DNA of 14,142 nucleotides, taken from the NCBI GenBank assembly GCA_018969455.1, contig JAGWYI010000042.1, positions 1 through 14,142 on the forward strand, written 5' to 3'. Shown here piece by piece: positions 6,744 to 14,013 of the stretch. The notes beneath the pieces are model-generated. The model saw only the letters and a program-made list of their open reading frames with translations. It searched no databases and was not told where the DNA came from. Within the stretch, counting starts at the first letter, position 1. Each line of letters begins with the position of its first letter. The stretch is from Bacteroidota bacterium. GTDB lineage: Bacteria > Bacteroidota > Bacteroidia > Chitinophagales > Saprospiraceae. A program made the position numbers and the translations under genes.

Positions 6744-8546
6744 ATGCGTCTTTTTTTTCTGTATTCCTGCTTTCTGATCGGATTGGGCACGCTTGGCGCC
6801 CAATCCGATTCTTTGCATTTCCGATATGACACCAGCGGTTTTTACCTGAATGGCAAGCCTTTCCAGATCTGGAGCGGCGAAATGCACTTTCAGCGCATCC
6901 CGCGCCTGTACTGGCGCGACCGCCTGATGAAAGCCAAAGCCATGGGCCTCAACACGGTTGCTACCTATGTTTTTTGGAACGCCCTGGAGCCCCAGCATGG
7001 CAAATGGAACTTTCAGGAACAGAACGACCTGCGGGCTTTCATTCAGGAAGCAAAAGGGGTGGGCTTGTACGTCATCCTCCGCCCTGGCCCCTACGCCTGT
7101 GCAGAATGGGACTTCGGCGGTTTGCCTGCCTGGCTGCTCGCCAAACCCGGCATTCGCGTGCGCAGCACCGATCCGGCCTATTTGCAACCGGCGCTCAATT
7201 ACATCAATCAAATTGCCGAAATCATCCGGCCGCTTCAGGTCAGCCGCGGGGGAAACATTCTGATGGTGCAGGTGGAAAACGAATTTGGCTCCTACGGCAA
7301 AGATCCGGCCTACCTGCTCGCCCTTCGCGACGCCTGGCGCGCCAATGAAATCGACGTGCCCCTTTCTACTTCCGACGGCGCATCTAAAGACATGCTCACC
7401 AACGGCAGCATCCCCGGTTGCGTGGTGGGGCTCGATCCCGGCGTCAACGCCAACGATTTTGCCACCGCCAAAAAATACCGCCCCGATGTGCCGGCCTTTT
7501 GCGCCGAATATTATCCCGGCTGGCTGACGCACTGGGGCGAACCCTGGGCCCGCGGCGATTCCGCCGAAACCCTGCGCGACCTGGAATGGCTGATTAAAAA
7601 TAAAAAATCCTGGAACCTGTACGTGCTGCACGGTGGCACCAATTTCGGTTTCTATGCCGGCGCCAATATGGGTAAAGCGTACCAACCCGACATCACCAGT
7701 TACGATTACGATGCCCCCATCCGCGAAGACGGCACGCTTACACCGCGGTATTTTGCCATCCGAAAATTGTTGCAGAAATACTGTGCCAATCCCTTGCCCG
7801 ATCTGCCTAAAAACATGGTAAAAGTGGAACTCCACAACATCGAAGTGCGGCCTTACAGCCACTGGAGGAACCACCTGCAGACATGTATCGAAAGCGATAC
7901 CCTTCAAACCATGGAGCAACTTGGACAAAATTTCGGACTGGTGCTTTACCGACACACCTTCCAGGGGGCAAGGCAGGGCACACTCGCTGCGCCCGGCGTG
8001 CACGACTACGCCACCGTTTACCTCGACGGTCGGTACATAGGGGCCTTCGACCGAAGCCAAAACCAGTTTGAACTCGAAATCGCCCTGGCCGACAGCCTCG
8101 GGCAAGGCCATACCCTTGAGATCCTGGTGGAAGGCATGGGCCGCATCAATTACGGCCGCGCCATGACCGACCCCAAAGGGATGACGAAACCCCTTACACT
8201 TGGCGGACAAGCGATTTCAGGCTGGCAACAATGCCCCGTCCCGCTCGACGGCAATTATATGGATCAACTTTCGCCGGATGATCACCATGCCGGCTCGCCC
8301 GGCCAGTTTTTTCGCGGCAGTTTTTACCTCGCCACCCTGGGCGACACCTATTTAGATGTATCCGATTGGGATAAAGGGTATGTGTGGGTCAACGGACACA
8401 ATCTGGGCCGGTACTGGAAACGCGGACCCCAACAGCGTCTGTATTGTCCGGCTGCATTCATGCGGCGTGGCAAAAACGACATCATCGTATTCGATTTGCA
8501 TAAAATACAGGCAGGAGCCTTGCGTGGCGTATTGAGTTTGGAGTGA
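6744..8546 (+). CDS. Secreted beta-galactosidase, glycoside hydrolase family 35
   Basis: Retaining GH35 enzyme that removes non-reducing-end beta-galactose (some members act on other beta-linked sugars). 600 aa. A signal peptide covers residues 1-19 (MRLFFLYSCFLIGLGTLGA), so it acts in the periplasm or at the surface. The TIM barrel covers about 28-345: FQIWSGEMHFQRIP (40-53), GLNTVATYVFWN (68-79), ILRPGPYACAEWDFGG (111-126), the acid/base Glu180 in VENEFGSYG and the nucleophile Glu255 in CAEYYPGW, followed by YVLHGGTNFGF (293-303) and DITSYDYDAPI. The C-terminal third holds beta-sandwich jelly-roll domains, ending WVNGHNLGRYWKRGPQQRLY, as in family members. It is 63 nt after msrB with no obvious own promoter, and no SusC/SusD or other glycan genes lie beside it. 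The coding sequence looks more GC-rich than its neighbours. Confidence 0.95.
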   Translation: MRLFFLYSCFLIGLGTLGAQSDSLHFRYDTSGFYLNGKPFQIWSGEMHFQRIPRLYWRDRLMKAKAMGLNTVATYVFWNALEPQHGKWNFQEQNDLRAFIQEAKGVGLYVILRPGPYACAEWDFGGLPAWLLAKPGIRVRSTDPAYLQPALNYINQIAEIIRPLQVSRGGNILMVQVENEFGSYGKDPAYLLALRDAWRANEIDVPLSTSDGASKDMLTNGSIPGCVVGLDPGVNANDFATAKKYRPDVPAFCAEYYPGWLTHWGEPWARGDSAETLRDLEWLIKNKKSWNLYVLHGGTNFGFYAGANMGKAYQPDITSYDYDAPIREDGTLTPRYFAIRKLLQKYCANPLPDLPKNMVKVELHNIEVRPYSHWRNHLQTCIESDTLQTMEQLGQNFGLVLYRHTFQGARQGTLAAPGVHDYATVYLDGRYIGAFDRSQNQFELEIALADSLGQGHTLEILVEGMGRINYGRAMTDPKGMTKPLTLGGQAISGWQQCPVPLDGNYMDQLSPDDHHAGSPGQFFRGSFYLATLGDTYLDVSDWDKGYVWVNGHNLGRYWKRGPQQRLYCPAAFMRRGKNDIIVFDLHKIQAGALRGVLSLE

Positions 8547-8660
8547 AGAAAGCGCTCCTGAAGCATTTTATAAAATTTAAAACGGACAATCTTGGAGCCA
8601 ATTAAAGTTGTATTTTCGATTAAAATGACAACAGCTATTAGCCAGATCAGGCGCTATTTG

Positions 8661-8676
8661 TCCCGAGTACTCGGGA
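8661..8676. repeat. Perfect 16-bp palindrome TCCCGAGTACTCGGGA
   Basis: The 16 bases equal their own reverse complement. A nearby GGGAC (8681-8685) can also pair with GTCCC (8660-8664), giving an alternative fold. It lies between the GH35 gene and the promoter at 8794-8825. It could be an operator for a dimeric regulator, a REP-like interspersed element or part of a 3' hairpin; the window contains no second copy that I can see. Confidence 0.6.
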
Positions 8677-8793
8677 TAACGGGACGAATTACGGTGAAAA
8701 GAAAGAACAACGTTTGGCAAAAAGGCAGGCATATTAACGAAAAGTATAAATTTTTAATGGCTCTTTAGGACGTTCGGAATAAAGTTGCAGTAC

Positions 8794-8825
8794 TTTTTGT
8801 ATAAATGATGGATTCGATATCTTTG
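8794..8825 (+). promoter_or_regulatory. Strong Bacteroidota-type promoter for the small-protein/PepSY/receptor cluster or an RNA
   Basis: TATCTTTG (8818-8825) matches TAnnTTTG exactly, and TTTTTG (8794-8799) is the -33 element 18 nt upstream. Transcription would start near 8832, about 220 nt before the ATG at 9053. The product is either a long leader of the downstream genes or a separate non-coding RNA. Confidence 0.65.
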
Positions 8826-8831
8826 CATTTC

Positions 8832-8925
8832 GACCCGGATCACAAAGGGAGATTTCAATTAGGCGAGACTGCTCCATGTTCCGGCATGCCATTCCTTATT
8901 ACAAGGTTGGATGTTCAAGTCTCTC
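8832..8925 (+). ncRNA. Candidate structured leader or small RNA
   Basis: Directly downstream of the promoter, GAGACT (8865-8870) pairs with AGTCTC (8918-8923) and would enclose two hairpins: CATG-ttccgg-CATG (8875-8888), and CCA..CCTT-attac-AAGG.TGG (8889-8910). The first hairpin's loop TCCGG (8880-8884) can also pair with CCGGA (8835-8839) upstream, a possible pseudoknot. Stems are short and without covariation data this may be chance. It does not match SRP RNA, tmRNA, 6S or a riboswitch class that I know. Confidence 0.25.
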
Positions 8926-9052
8926 AGGTTTTAAAGGTGTTTATATCTGATTGCTTATCAATATATTGGATATTTTGAGTGTTGTGAAAACTGCTTGTAA
9001 ATATGATGTGTTGGCACAAGAAGTACCAGGCAAATTGCGTTAAATCATAGTG

Positions 9053-9475
9053 ATGAACCGCGCAATCATTTGGATGATGCTCACCTATTACACACTGGGC
9101 CAATTCGTTTTGCCCATGGGTGATTTTTCCGTGTTGCCCGATCTGCCGGCGATGTATCAACATTGCAAGGCCTGGGAGCACCGCGACATGAATCTGATTG
9201 ATTTCATTACCGATCACCTCATCAACATGGATGGGCTGTTTGATGCGCACGACAATGGCGACGAACAGAAACCCCATCAGCCCTTTCCCTTGCACCATTC
9301 CTCTATTCAACTGTTGTATATTAACCCTGGTCTTCCCTTGTTGCAACTTGAAAACAAGGCGAATGCTTCTGAAAAGGCGCAAATTTTACCTGTTTTTGAG
9401 GATATTTGGCGCAGTTCGGAGTTCTTAGGCCGTATTTTCAGGCCGCCTATACTTTACTGTATTTTAACTTTATAA
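9053..9475 (+). CDS. Small exported His/Asp-rich protein of unknown function
   Basis: 140 aa from the ATG at 9053 (a GTG lies directly before it). Residues 4-20 are hydrophobic (AIIWMMLTYYTLGQFVL), a signal peptide or membrane anchor. The conserved-looking core is LPDLPAMYQHCKAWEHRDMNLIDFITDHLINMDGLFDAHDNGDEQKPHQPFPLHH (28-82), dense in His, Asp, Glu and one Cys, which suggests metal binding. The C-terminus LGRIFRPPIL is also distinctive. From memory, proteins with this HCK...HDNGDEQKPH pattern recur in Bacteroidota near TonB-dependent receptors and cation efflux genes, but I cannot verify that here. It precedes the PepSY-like gene by 61 nt and the second receptor on the same strand, so I infer a shared envelope module. 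Confidence 0.8.
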   Translation: MNRAIIWMMLTYYTLGQFVLPMGDFSVLPDLPAMYQHCKAWEHRDMNLIDFITDHLINMDGLFDAHDNGDEQKPHQPFPLHHSSIQLLYINPGLPLLQLENKANASEKAQILPVFEDIWRSSEFLGRIFRPPILYCILTL

Positions 9476-9536
9476 TGTACATGCTCGAAAGGTGCAATAC
9501 CTGTTGGAATAACTCATTCATTCAAATTTTTCAAAA

Positions 9537-10001
9537 ATGATGTTCAAAACCTTTGCAGTGGCCTTGCGCACTGCCGTCTTGTTATTTGTTCCCAATCTTG
9601 TTTCTGCGCAAAAAGTAAAAGCGGCGGCTGTTCCGGCAGCAGTAAAAGCAGCGTTTTCCACCCAATTCCCGCAAGCGCAGCGGGTCAAATGGGAAATGGA
9701 AAAGCCCCAGGTGTATGAAGCCGGATTTCGGGTTGGAAAAGACAAAATGAGTGCCTGTTTCAATGCGTTGGGCACGTGGATTGAAACGGAAACTGAAATC
9801 AAGGTTTCCGATTTGCCTGTTGCTGTGTCCAGGGCTTTGCAGGCCAAATATGTCGGGTACGAAATCGAGGAAGCCGAAAAACTCCAGTTTCCGAATGGTA
9901 CCACGGTTTTTGAAATGGAAATTGAAAAAGGCAAGGAAATTTTGGAGGTTCAATTCGATGCAGCCGGAAAATTCCTGAAGCAGGATGTCGAAAAGGAATA
10001 G
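9537..10001 (+). CDS. Periplasmic protein with two PepSY-like repeats
   Basis: 154 aa. Signal peptide at 1-24 (FAVALRTAVLLFVPNLVSA, then QKVK), so periplasmic or exported. The mature part is two copies of a beta-rich PepSY-like (DUF2874-type) unit: about 32-88 (VPAAVKAAFSTQFPQAQRVKWE...ALGTWIETETEI) and 92-150 (LPVAVSRALQAKYVGYEIEEAE...DAAGKFLKQDV). The repeats share the pattern 'V..A...F/Y..A..V.WE ... F.A.G....TE'. Such proteins resemble beta-lactamase-inhibitor-like folds; their roles are mostly unknown. Two adjacent ATGs (9537, 9540) could serve as start. It lies between the small exported protein and the second TonB-dependent receptor, so a ligand-capturing or sensing role at the receptor is a reasonable inference. 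Confidence 0.9.
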   Translation: MMFKTFAVALRTAVLLFVPNLVSAQKVKAAAVPAAVKAAFSTQFPQAQRVKWEMEKPQVYEAGFRVGKDKMSACFNALGTWIETETEIKVSDLPVAVSRALQAKYVGYEIEEAEKLQFPNGTTVFEMEIEKGKEILEVQFDAAGKFLKQDVEKE

Positions 10002-10039
10002 GTGGTATTTTTGCCAGCCGTTTTTTTGTTTTTCTCATT

Positions 10040-10087
10040 CGGGTAATTACCGGGCGGGCATGGCACGTTTGGTAATTGCCTGTTTTT
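10040..10087 (+). terminator. Terminator-like hairpin between the PepSY-like gene and the receptor
   Basis: 10040-10051 (containing GGTAATTACC) pairs with 10071-10082 (containing GGTAATTGCC) over 12 bp with two G-T wobbles, loop 19 nt, followed by five T at 10083-10087. The first arm is itself a perfect 10-bp palindrome. The T-run ends 12 nt before the receptor ATG. It could terminate or attenuate transcription into the receptor; the repeated GGTAATT half-sites could instead bind a regulator. Confidence 0.55.
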
Positions 10088-10099
10088 AAATCCTTTAAC

Positions 10100-12283
10100 A
10101 TGTTCAAGTTTCAATTATTGCTGCTTTTGGCGGGTATTGGTATTGCCCAACAAATGGCGGCCCAAAATAAAATTACCCTTACCGGATTTACCCGGGATGC
10201 GGCCAGTGGCGAGGCCCTGGTTGGGGCCACCATTCAGGCGCCCAACCTAAAAATCGGCGGTGTCAGCGACGAAAATGGTGCGTTTATACTGGAAGTTCCC
10301 GGCAAAGACAGTCTAAGGTTGCTAATTTCTTATGTAGGATATACATCGGTGGATTTAAAAATCATGCCTGCCACCGTTGTGCTGCCTTTGGAAATACGCC
10401 TAAAATCGGATGAAGAACTGGAAGAAGTGACCATTTCCACCACCCGTACCAACAGCCGGATTGAGGATTTGGCTGTAAAAGTGGAGGTTTTGGGCGCTGA
10501 AGAACTTGAGGAGGAAGCTTCTTTGGTGCCTGGCGGCATGGGTTCTCTTCTGGGCGATTTGTCGGTGATCACCATTCAGCGTACCGGTGCGGTGAGCGGG
10601 AATGATGCGGTTCGGATGCAGGGTTTGGCCCCTGGTTACACCCAGCTTTTGCAAGATGGTTTGCCGCTTTATGGTGGGTTTTCGGGCAGTTTGGGTGTAC
10701 TCAACATTCCGCCGTTGGATTTGCGACAGGTTGAAATTGTAAAAGGTTCTTCTTCAACTCTTTATGGAGGAGGAGCCATTGGCGGTCTGATTAACTTTCT
10801 TTCGAAAACGCCAGGTGAAAAGCCCGTTACCACTTTTCTGCTCAACCAAACAACTTTGGGAGAAACCGATGCGAACGCTTTTTTTTCGAGGAAAACGACC
10901 AATTCGCAAGGGTTTACCATTCTCACGGCAGGCACGCTAAAAGCTGCACGCGACATCAATTCCGACGGCTTTGCCGAGGTGGCTCGCTCGCGCCAATGGT
11001 TGGTGCATCCGCGCTATTTTTGGGGCCTGGGCAAAAAAACTTCGGGTGATTTGGGATTCACCTTTTCTCAAAATCACCTGCGGGGCGGCGATTGGGCGGC
11101 CATAAAAAGCGGAGAAGCCAGCGCCGAACACCCTTTTTTGCAAAAAGAACAAACCCAAAGGCTTTCCGCCAATGGTCAGATTGCTACCCGGCTTTCGAAA
11201 AACGCGGTTTGGACCTTTCGGGGTGCGGGCAGTGTTTTTCAGCGGAGCGGAAACTACGCGGCATTGCATTTTAAAGGTCGTCAAATAAATACCTACCTTG
11301 AATCAAATGTGGTGTTGAAAACAAGGGCCTGCGATTGGGTATTTGGGGCCAATCTGACCAGCGAGCATTTTCAATTGCGGGAAGCGTTTCCGGCCTTGGC
11401 TTTTGGCAATTTTGGCGCGCAAACCCTGGGCGTATTTGTCCAAAACGATTATCGTTTTGCTTCAAAGTGGACCTTGCAAACGGGCTTTCGGGTAGATCAC
11501 AACAGCCGGTATGGCAGTTTTGCGCTCCCACGCGCCAGTTTGTTGTATAAAGTTTCGCGCGATTTTTCGGCCCGTTTGGGTTATGGGCGCGGGTACAAAA
11601 CGCCCGATCTGTTTTTGGTGGTGGAGCCTTCCAGTTTCCCGCAACTTCAGCCGCTGTCGCGTGCAGTACGTGCGGATGTAGCGCATAGTTTGAACGCCGA
11701 CCTCAATTATCAAAAACTGTTGTTTGATGCGGTTTCCATGCAAATCAACCAGGCTTTTTACGTTGTAGCCCTGGCGCACCCATTCGAAGTGGTATCGGAT
11801 GGAACGGGCAATATTTCCTTGCAAAACGCTGCGGCAACCGGCCGGGTATACGGCACCGATACGTACATCCAGTTCAAGTATGCGGAATTGGAACTGTATT
11901 TTGGTTACAACCACACCCTTTCGGAGCGGCATCTTGCAAGCGGCAGGCGGGTGTATGAGCCTTTCAATCCGCAAAACAAAATTGCGGCTACTTTGGCCTG
12001 GTCTGTCCCCGAGAAATGGCGTTTTGGGGTAGAAACCGCCTACACAGGAAATCAGTATGTTGGCGATAACCGGCAGGTACCTTCTTACTGGTTTTGGGCT
12101 GCCATGATTGCCCGGCAGTTCCATTGGGGCATCCTTGCTTTGAACTGCGAAAATATTGGGGATGCGCGCCAGTCGCGCAAGGAAGCGCTGGTAACGGGTG
12201 GGTTTTTGAATCCTTCTTTTACCCCGATTTGGGGCCCAGTGGAAGGGCGCGTGGTAAATTTATCGCTGAAAATCAATTTGTAA
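10100..12283 (+). CDS. TonB-dependent outer membrane receptor with carboxypeptidase-regulatory-like domain
   Basis: Outer membrane active transporter. I start at the ATG at 10100 (727 aa); the frame extends to a TTG at 10076, inside the preceding hairpin. Signal peptide MFKFQLLLLLAGIGIAQQMAAQ (1-22). Residues about 26-101 are the carboxypeptidase-regulatory-like domain (LTGFTRDAASGEALVGATI, ENGAFILEVPG, ISYVGY). LEEVTISTTR (107-116) may include the TonB box. The plug covers about 118-235, with VRMQGLAPGYTQLLQDGLPLYGG (171-193) and VEIVKGSSSTLYGGGAIGGLINFLSK (211-236), typical of siderophore, heme and metal type receptors rather than SusC. The barrel follows to the C-terminus (VEGRVVNLSLKINL). 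It lacks the His-rich plug motif of the first receptor. It is the last gene of the small-protein/PepSY cluster and ends 10 nt before a strong terminator. Substrate not visible. Confidence 0.94.
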   Translation: MFKFQLLLLLAGIGIAQQMAAQNKITLTGFTRDAASGEALVGATIQAPNLKIGGVSDENGAFILEVPGKDSLRLLISYVGYTSVDLKIMPATVVLPLEIRLKSDEELEEVTISTTRTNSRIEDLAVKVEVLGAEELEEEASLVPGGMGSLLGDLSVITIQRTGAVSGNDAVRMQGLAPGYTQLLQDGLPLYGGFSGSLGVLNIPPLDLRQVEIVKGSSSTLYGGGAIGGLINFLSKTPGEKPVTTFLLNQTTLGETDANAFFSRKTTNSQGFTILTAGTLKAARDINSDGFAEVARSRQWLVHPRYFWGLGKKTSGDLGFTFSQNHLRGGDWAAIKSGEASAEHPFLQKEQTQRLSANGQIATRLSKNAVWTFRGAGSVFQRSGNYAALHFKGRQINTYLESNVVLKTRACDWVFGANLTSEHFQLREAFPALAFGNFGAQTLGVFVQNDYRFASKWTLQTGFRVDHNSRYGSFALPRASLLYKVSRDFSARLGYGRGYKTPDLFLVVEPSSFPQLQPLSRAVRADVAHSLNADLNYQKLLFDAVSMQINQAFYVVALAHPFEVVSDGTGNISLQNAAATGRVYGTDTYIQFKYAELELYFGYNHTLSERHLASGRRVYEPFNPQNKIAATLAWSVPEKWRFGVETAYTGNQYVGDNRQVPSYWFWAAMIARQFHWGILALNCENIGDARQSRKEALVTGGFLNPSFTPIWGPVEGRVVNLSLKINL

Positions 12284-12292
12284 AGTACTTTC

Positions 12293-12332
12293 GCCTGCAC
12301 GCACGTACAGGTGCGCGCGTGCAGGCCTTTTT
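12293..12332 (+). terminator. Intrinsic terminator of the receptor gene
   Basis: GCCTGCACGC (12293-12302) and GCGTGCAGGC (12317-12326) form a perfect 10-bp GC-rich stem with a 14-nt loop, followed by C and five T (12328-12332). It begins 9 nt after the receptor stop. On the minus strand no T-run follows, so it serves the plus-strand gene rather than the convergent AAA gene. Confidence 0.9.
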
Positions 12333-12367
12333 GGTTAAAATCTGGTAGTTATAAATATGAAATAATT

Positions 12368-13912
12368 TTAATTAATTTCTTCTGCGACCCAGTCTTCGAT
12401 GTTTTTGGTGTTGCTGGAAAAGTTCACGCCCACACCCACTATGGTTTTTCCCAGTTCCCAGGCGTTTCGGTAGTATTTTTTGCTTTTGATTTGTTCGAGC
12501 GCCTCCCGGGGAGATTTGTCCAGTTTGTATTCGAGGATGTATACTTTATGAGCGGTTTCCACCATGCTGTCGATTCGACCGTCGGAGGTGCACACTTCGC
12601 TGTGGATTCGAATGCCCAGGTAGGTGAAAAGCAAATGAATGGCGGCGTGGAAGAATTTTTCGGGGTATTTTTCATGCAAAGAATAGGGGATTTCGGCAAA
12701 AACAGCCTGCAGGATGCGTATAACCTGGTCTATATCGTTTGCGTTGAAGGCATTTCGCATGCGAATGATCAAGGAAGCAGAGCGCTCTACATAAACACCG
12801 GTGAACCCTTCGATGAGGTGCTCCAGCATGGAGTCGCGCACTTCTTTATTGGGATAATCGAGTTGAATCAGTCCGTCCTCATCTTTAGACTGAATGGTGA
12901 GGTATCCGGTTTGGAAAAGGATGGCTTCAATTTTAAGGTTGTTGAGTTCGAAGGATTCAAACCCGGAAGGGTTGATTGGAGGAAATCGGAGTTCGTAAAT
13001 ACCTTGTTTTTTGAGCAAATTGATCAAAAAAGTGGGTGTTCCAGTAGCAAACCAGAAGTTTTCGAATTTTTTTACATTGAAAAAATTATTTATTGAAACA
13101 GGGTTATAAACAGTAGATGCATTTTCCTCAAACCGATATCCATTGTACCAAACCCGCATTTTTTCGAGCAAGGCGGCTTGGGTGATGTTCATTTTTTGGG
13201 CCGTTTCTTCTATTTTTTCTTTAAAATTAAATTCCAGTTCTTCCTGGGTGTAGCCAAGCATGGAGGCATAATCGGGGTGCATGCTTAAGTCGGTGAGGTT
13301 GTTGAGTCCGGAGAAAATGCCGGTTTTGCTGAATTTGCTCACACCGGTGATAAATACAAATTCGAGCAGGGGATCCATATCCTTGAGCACGGAGTACATT
13401 TCCTTCAGGATTTCCCGATTTTGGATGGCCTTTTCCAAATCAATTCCCAGGTAATGGATGATGGGAGCGTCGTATTCGTCGATCAAAACAACCACTTTCC
13501 CATTGGAAGCCAACTGAGAAAGCAGTTCTTTAAATTGGGAACCAATGCCTTGGGTTTGAATATTAAGATGATGTTTGCTTGCAATTTGCCTCAACTCTTG
13601 TTCAATTGCTTCCACCAGCCCGATGCTCTGAAAGGAGATGGATGTAAATGAAATGCGCAACACCGGGTTTTTTCTGTTCCAATCCCATTTGTCGTATATC
13701 CAGAGACCTTCAAACAATTCGCGGCTTCCGCTAAATAATTCCTGAAAGGTAGCGATGGTGATGGATTTTCCGAATCGGCGTGGACGGGAAAGGAAGTATG
13801 TGCCCGGGTTACAGGCTAGATTATACAAATAGGCCGTTTTGTCTACATACAAAAAGCCATTTTCAATTATTTTCCGGAAATCCTGAAGTCCGAGTGGAAG
13901 TTTCTTTGCCAT
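12368..13912 (-). CDS. AAA-ATPase-like / PD-(D/E)XK nuclease-like protein (copy 1 of a tandem pair)
   Basis: Two-domain protein of the AAA-ATPase-like plus PDDEXK_9 (DUF1703) type. From the ATG at 13912 it is 514 aa; an ATG at 13924 would add MSLF but lies only 7 nt below the promoter box. Residues about 1-300 are the ATPase: LPLGLQDFRKIIENGFLYVDKT (5-26), the P-loop-like FLSRPRRFGKS (40-50), Walker B VVVLIDEYD (140-148) and FITGVSKFSKTGIFSGLNNLTDLS (187-210). Residues about 415-514 hold the nuclease-like core: Glu438, Asp448 in GRIDSM, the Glu461-x-Lys463 pair in ILEYK, and EQIK (473-476). All expected residues are present, so it is probably active in form. Members are numerous in Bacteroidota genomes; function is not established, with mobility or defence proposed at most as inference. 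No transposase or terminal repeats are visible. Confidence 0.93.
   Translation of the reverse strand: MAKKLPLGLQDFRKIIENGFLYVDKTAYLYNLACNPGTYFLSRPRRFGKSITIATFQELFSGSRELFEGLWIYDKWDWNRKNPVLRISFTSISFQSIGLVEAIEQELRQIASKHHLNIQTQGIGSQFKELLSQLASNGKVVVLIDEYDAPIIHYLGIDLEKAIQNREILKEMYSVLKDMDPLLEFVFITGVSKFSKTGIFSGLNNLTDLSMHPDYASMLGYTQEELEFNFKEKIEETAQKMNITQAALLEKMRVWYNGYRFEENASTVYNPVSINNFFNVKKFENFWFATGTPTFLINLLKKQGIYELRFPPINPSGFESFELNNLKIEAILFQTGYLTIQSKDEDGLIQLDYPNKEVRDSMLEHLIEGFTGVYVERSASLIIRMRNAFNANDIDQVIRILQAVFAEIPYSLHEKYPEKFFHAAIHLLFTYLGIRIHSEVCTSDGRIDSMVETAHKVYILEYKLDKSPREALEQIKSKKYYRNAWELGKTIVGVGVNFSSNTKNIEDWVAEEIN
12374..12452 (-). repeat. 79-bp direct repeat, copy A (3' end of AAA/nuclease gene)
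   Basis: Identical base for base to 14064-14142 and in the same orientation, offset 1690 nt. It encodes the last 26 residues before the terminal Asn codon of copy 1. The identity stops abruptly at 12374, two codons before the end of this reading frame (Asn codon and stop). The repeat may be longer because the second copy is cut by the window edge. Confidence 0.97.
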
Positions 13913-13931
13913 GAATAAAGACATTGCCCTG

Positions 13932-13939
13932 CAAATATA
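13932..13939 (-). promoter_or_regulatory. Promoter -7 box of AAA/nuclease gene copy 1
   Basis: On the minus strand TATATTTG (13939-13932) matches TAnnTTTG exactly, 19 nt upstream of the ATG at 13912. Transcription would begin near 13925, making an ATG at 13924 essentially leaderless, which favours the 13912 start. No clear TTTG -33 element is visible. Confidence 0.5.
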
Positions 13940-13972
13940 CTTTACGCCGCCAGATCTTGTGTATAACGATCT

Positions 13973-14013
13973 TTATAAATCATTATAAATCAGCGAAATC
14001 CATCCTGATTTAT
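13973..14013. repeat. Tandem 10-bp repeat and inverted partner between the two AAA genes
   Basis: TTATAAATCA occurs twice back to back (13973-13982, 13983-13992). ATAAATCAG (13985-13993) is followed after 11 nt by its exact complement CTGATTTAT (14005-14013), a 9-bp AT-rich hairpin. It lies 36 nt beyond the stop of copy 2 and upstream of the copy 1 promoter. It may be a weak terminator of copy 2 or an operator of copy 1; no clean T-run follows. Confidence 0.5.

Larger units (their letters stand above)
8547..9052. other. 506-bp intergenic region with palindrome, promoter and possible leader RNA
   Basis: No convincing gene. Next to the GH35 stop there is only a weak 6-bp hairpin (8540-8545 with 8553-8558) and an AT palindrome (ATTTTATAAAAT), no clear terminator. 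Further along are a perfect 16-bp palindrome (8661-8676), a consensus promoter (8794-8825) and about 220 nt between that promoter and the next gene, with several pairable segments. Short frames such as 8869-8978 encode only 24-30 residues with no family resemblance and I do not call them. Confidence 0.6.

Noticed and set aside
6729..8210. Long open frame (493 codons) on the minus strand
   Set aside because: It lies antisense to the complete GH35 gene, whose catalytic motifs are all present. The frame is open because of the GC-rich codon pattern of the real gene, and its translation shows no domain.
8826..8930. A tRNA or SRP RNA in the leader region
   Set aside because: TTCAAGT resembles a T-loop but the flanking bases do not form a T stem or acceptor stem, and the SRP tetraloop core is missing.
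8869..8978. Micro-ORFs of 24 and 30 codons in the leader region
   Set aside because: Too short, overlapping in two frames, and without family resemblance; the region is better treated as untranslated.
8924..9382. Minus-strand open frame of 152 codons
   Set aside because: Antisense to the small exported protein at 9053-9475, whose signal sequence and ligand-rich core are much more protein-like.
11462..12124. Open frame of 220 codons on the minus strand
   Set aside because: Antisense to the barrel of the second TonB-dependent receptor; no family features.
12311..13096. Open frame of 261 codons on the plus strand
   Set aside because: It begins inside the terminator of the receptor gene and runs antisense to the AAA/nuclease gene.
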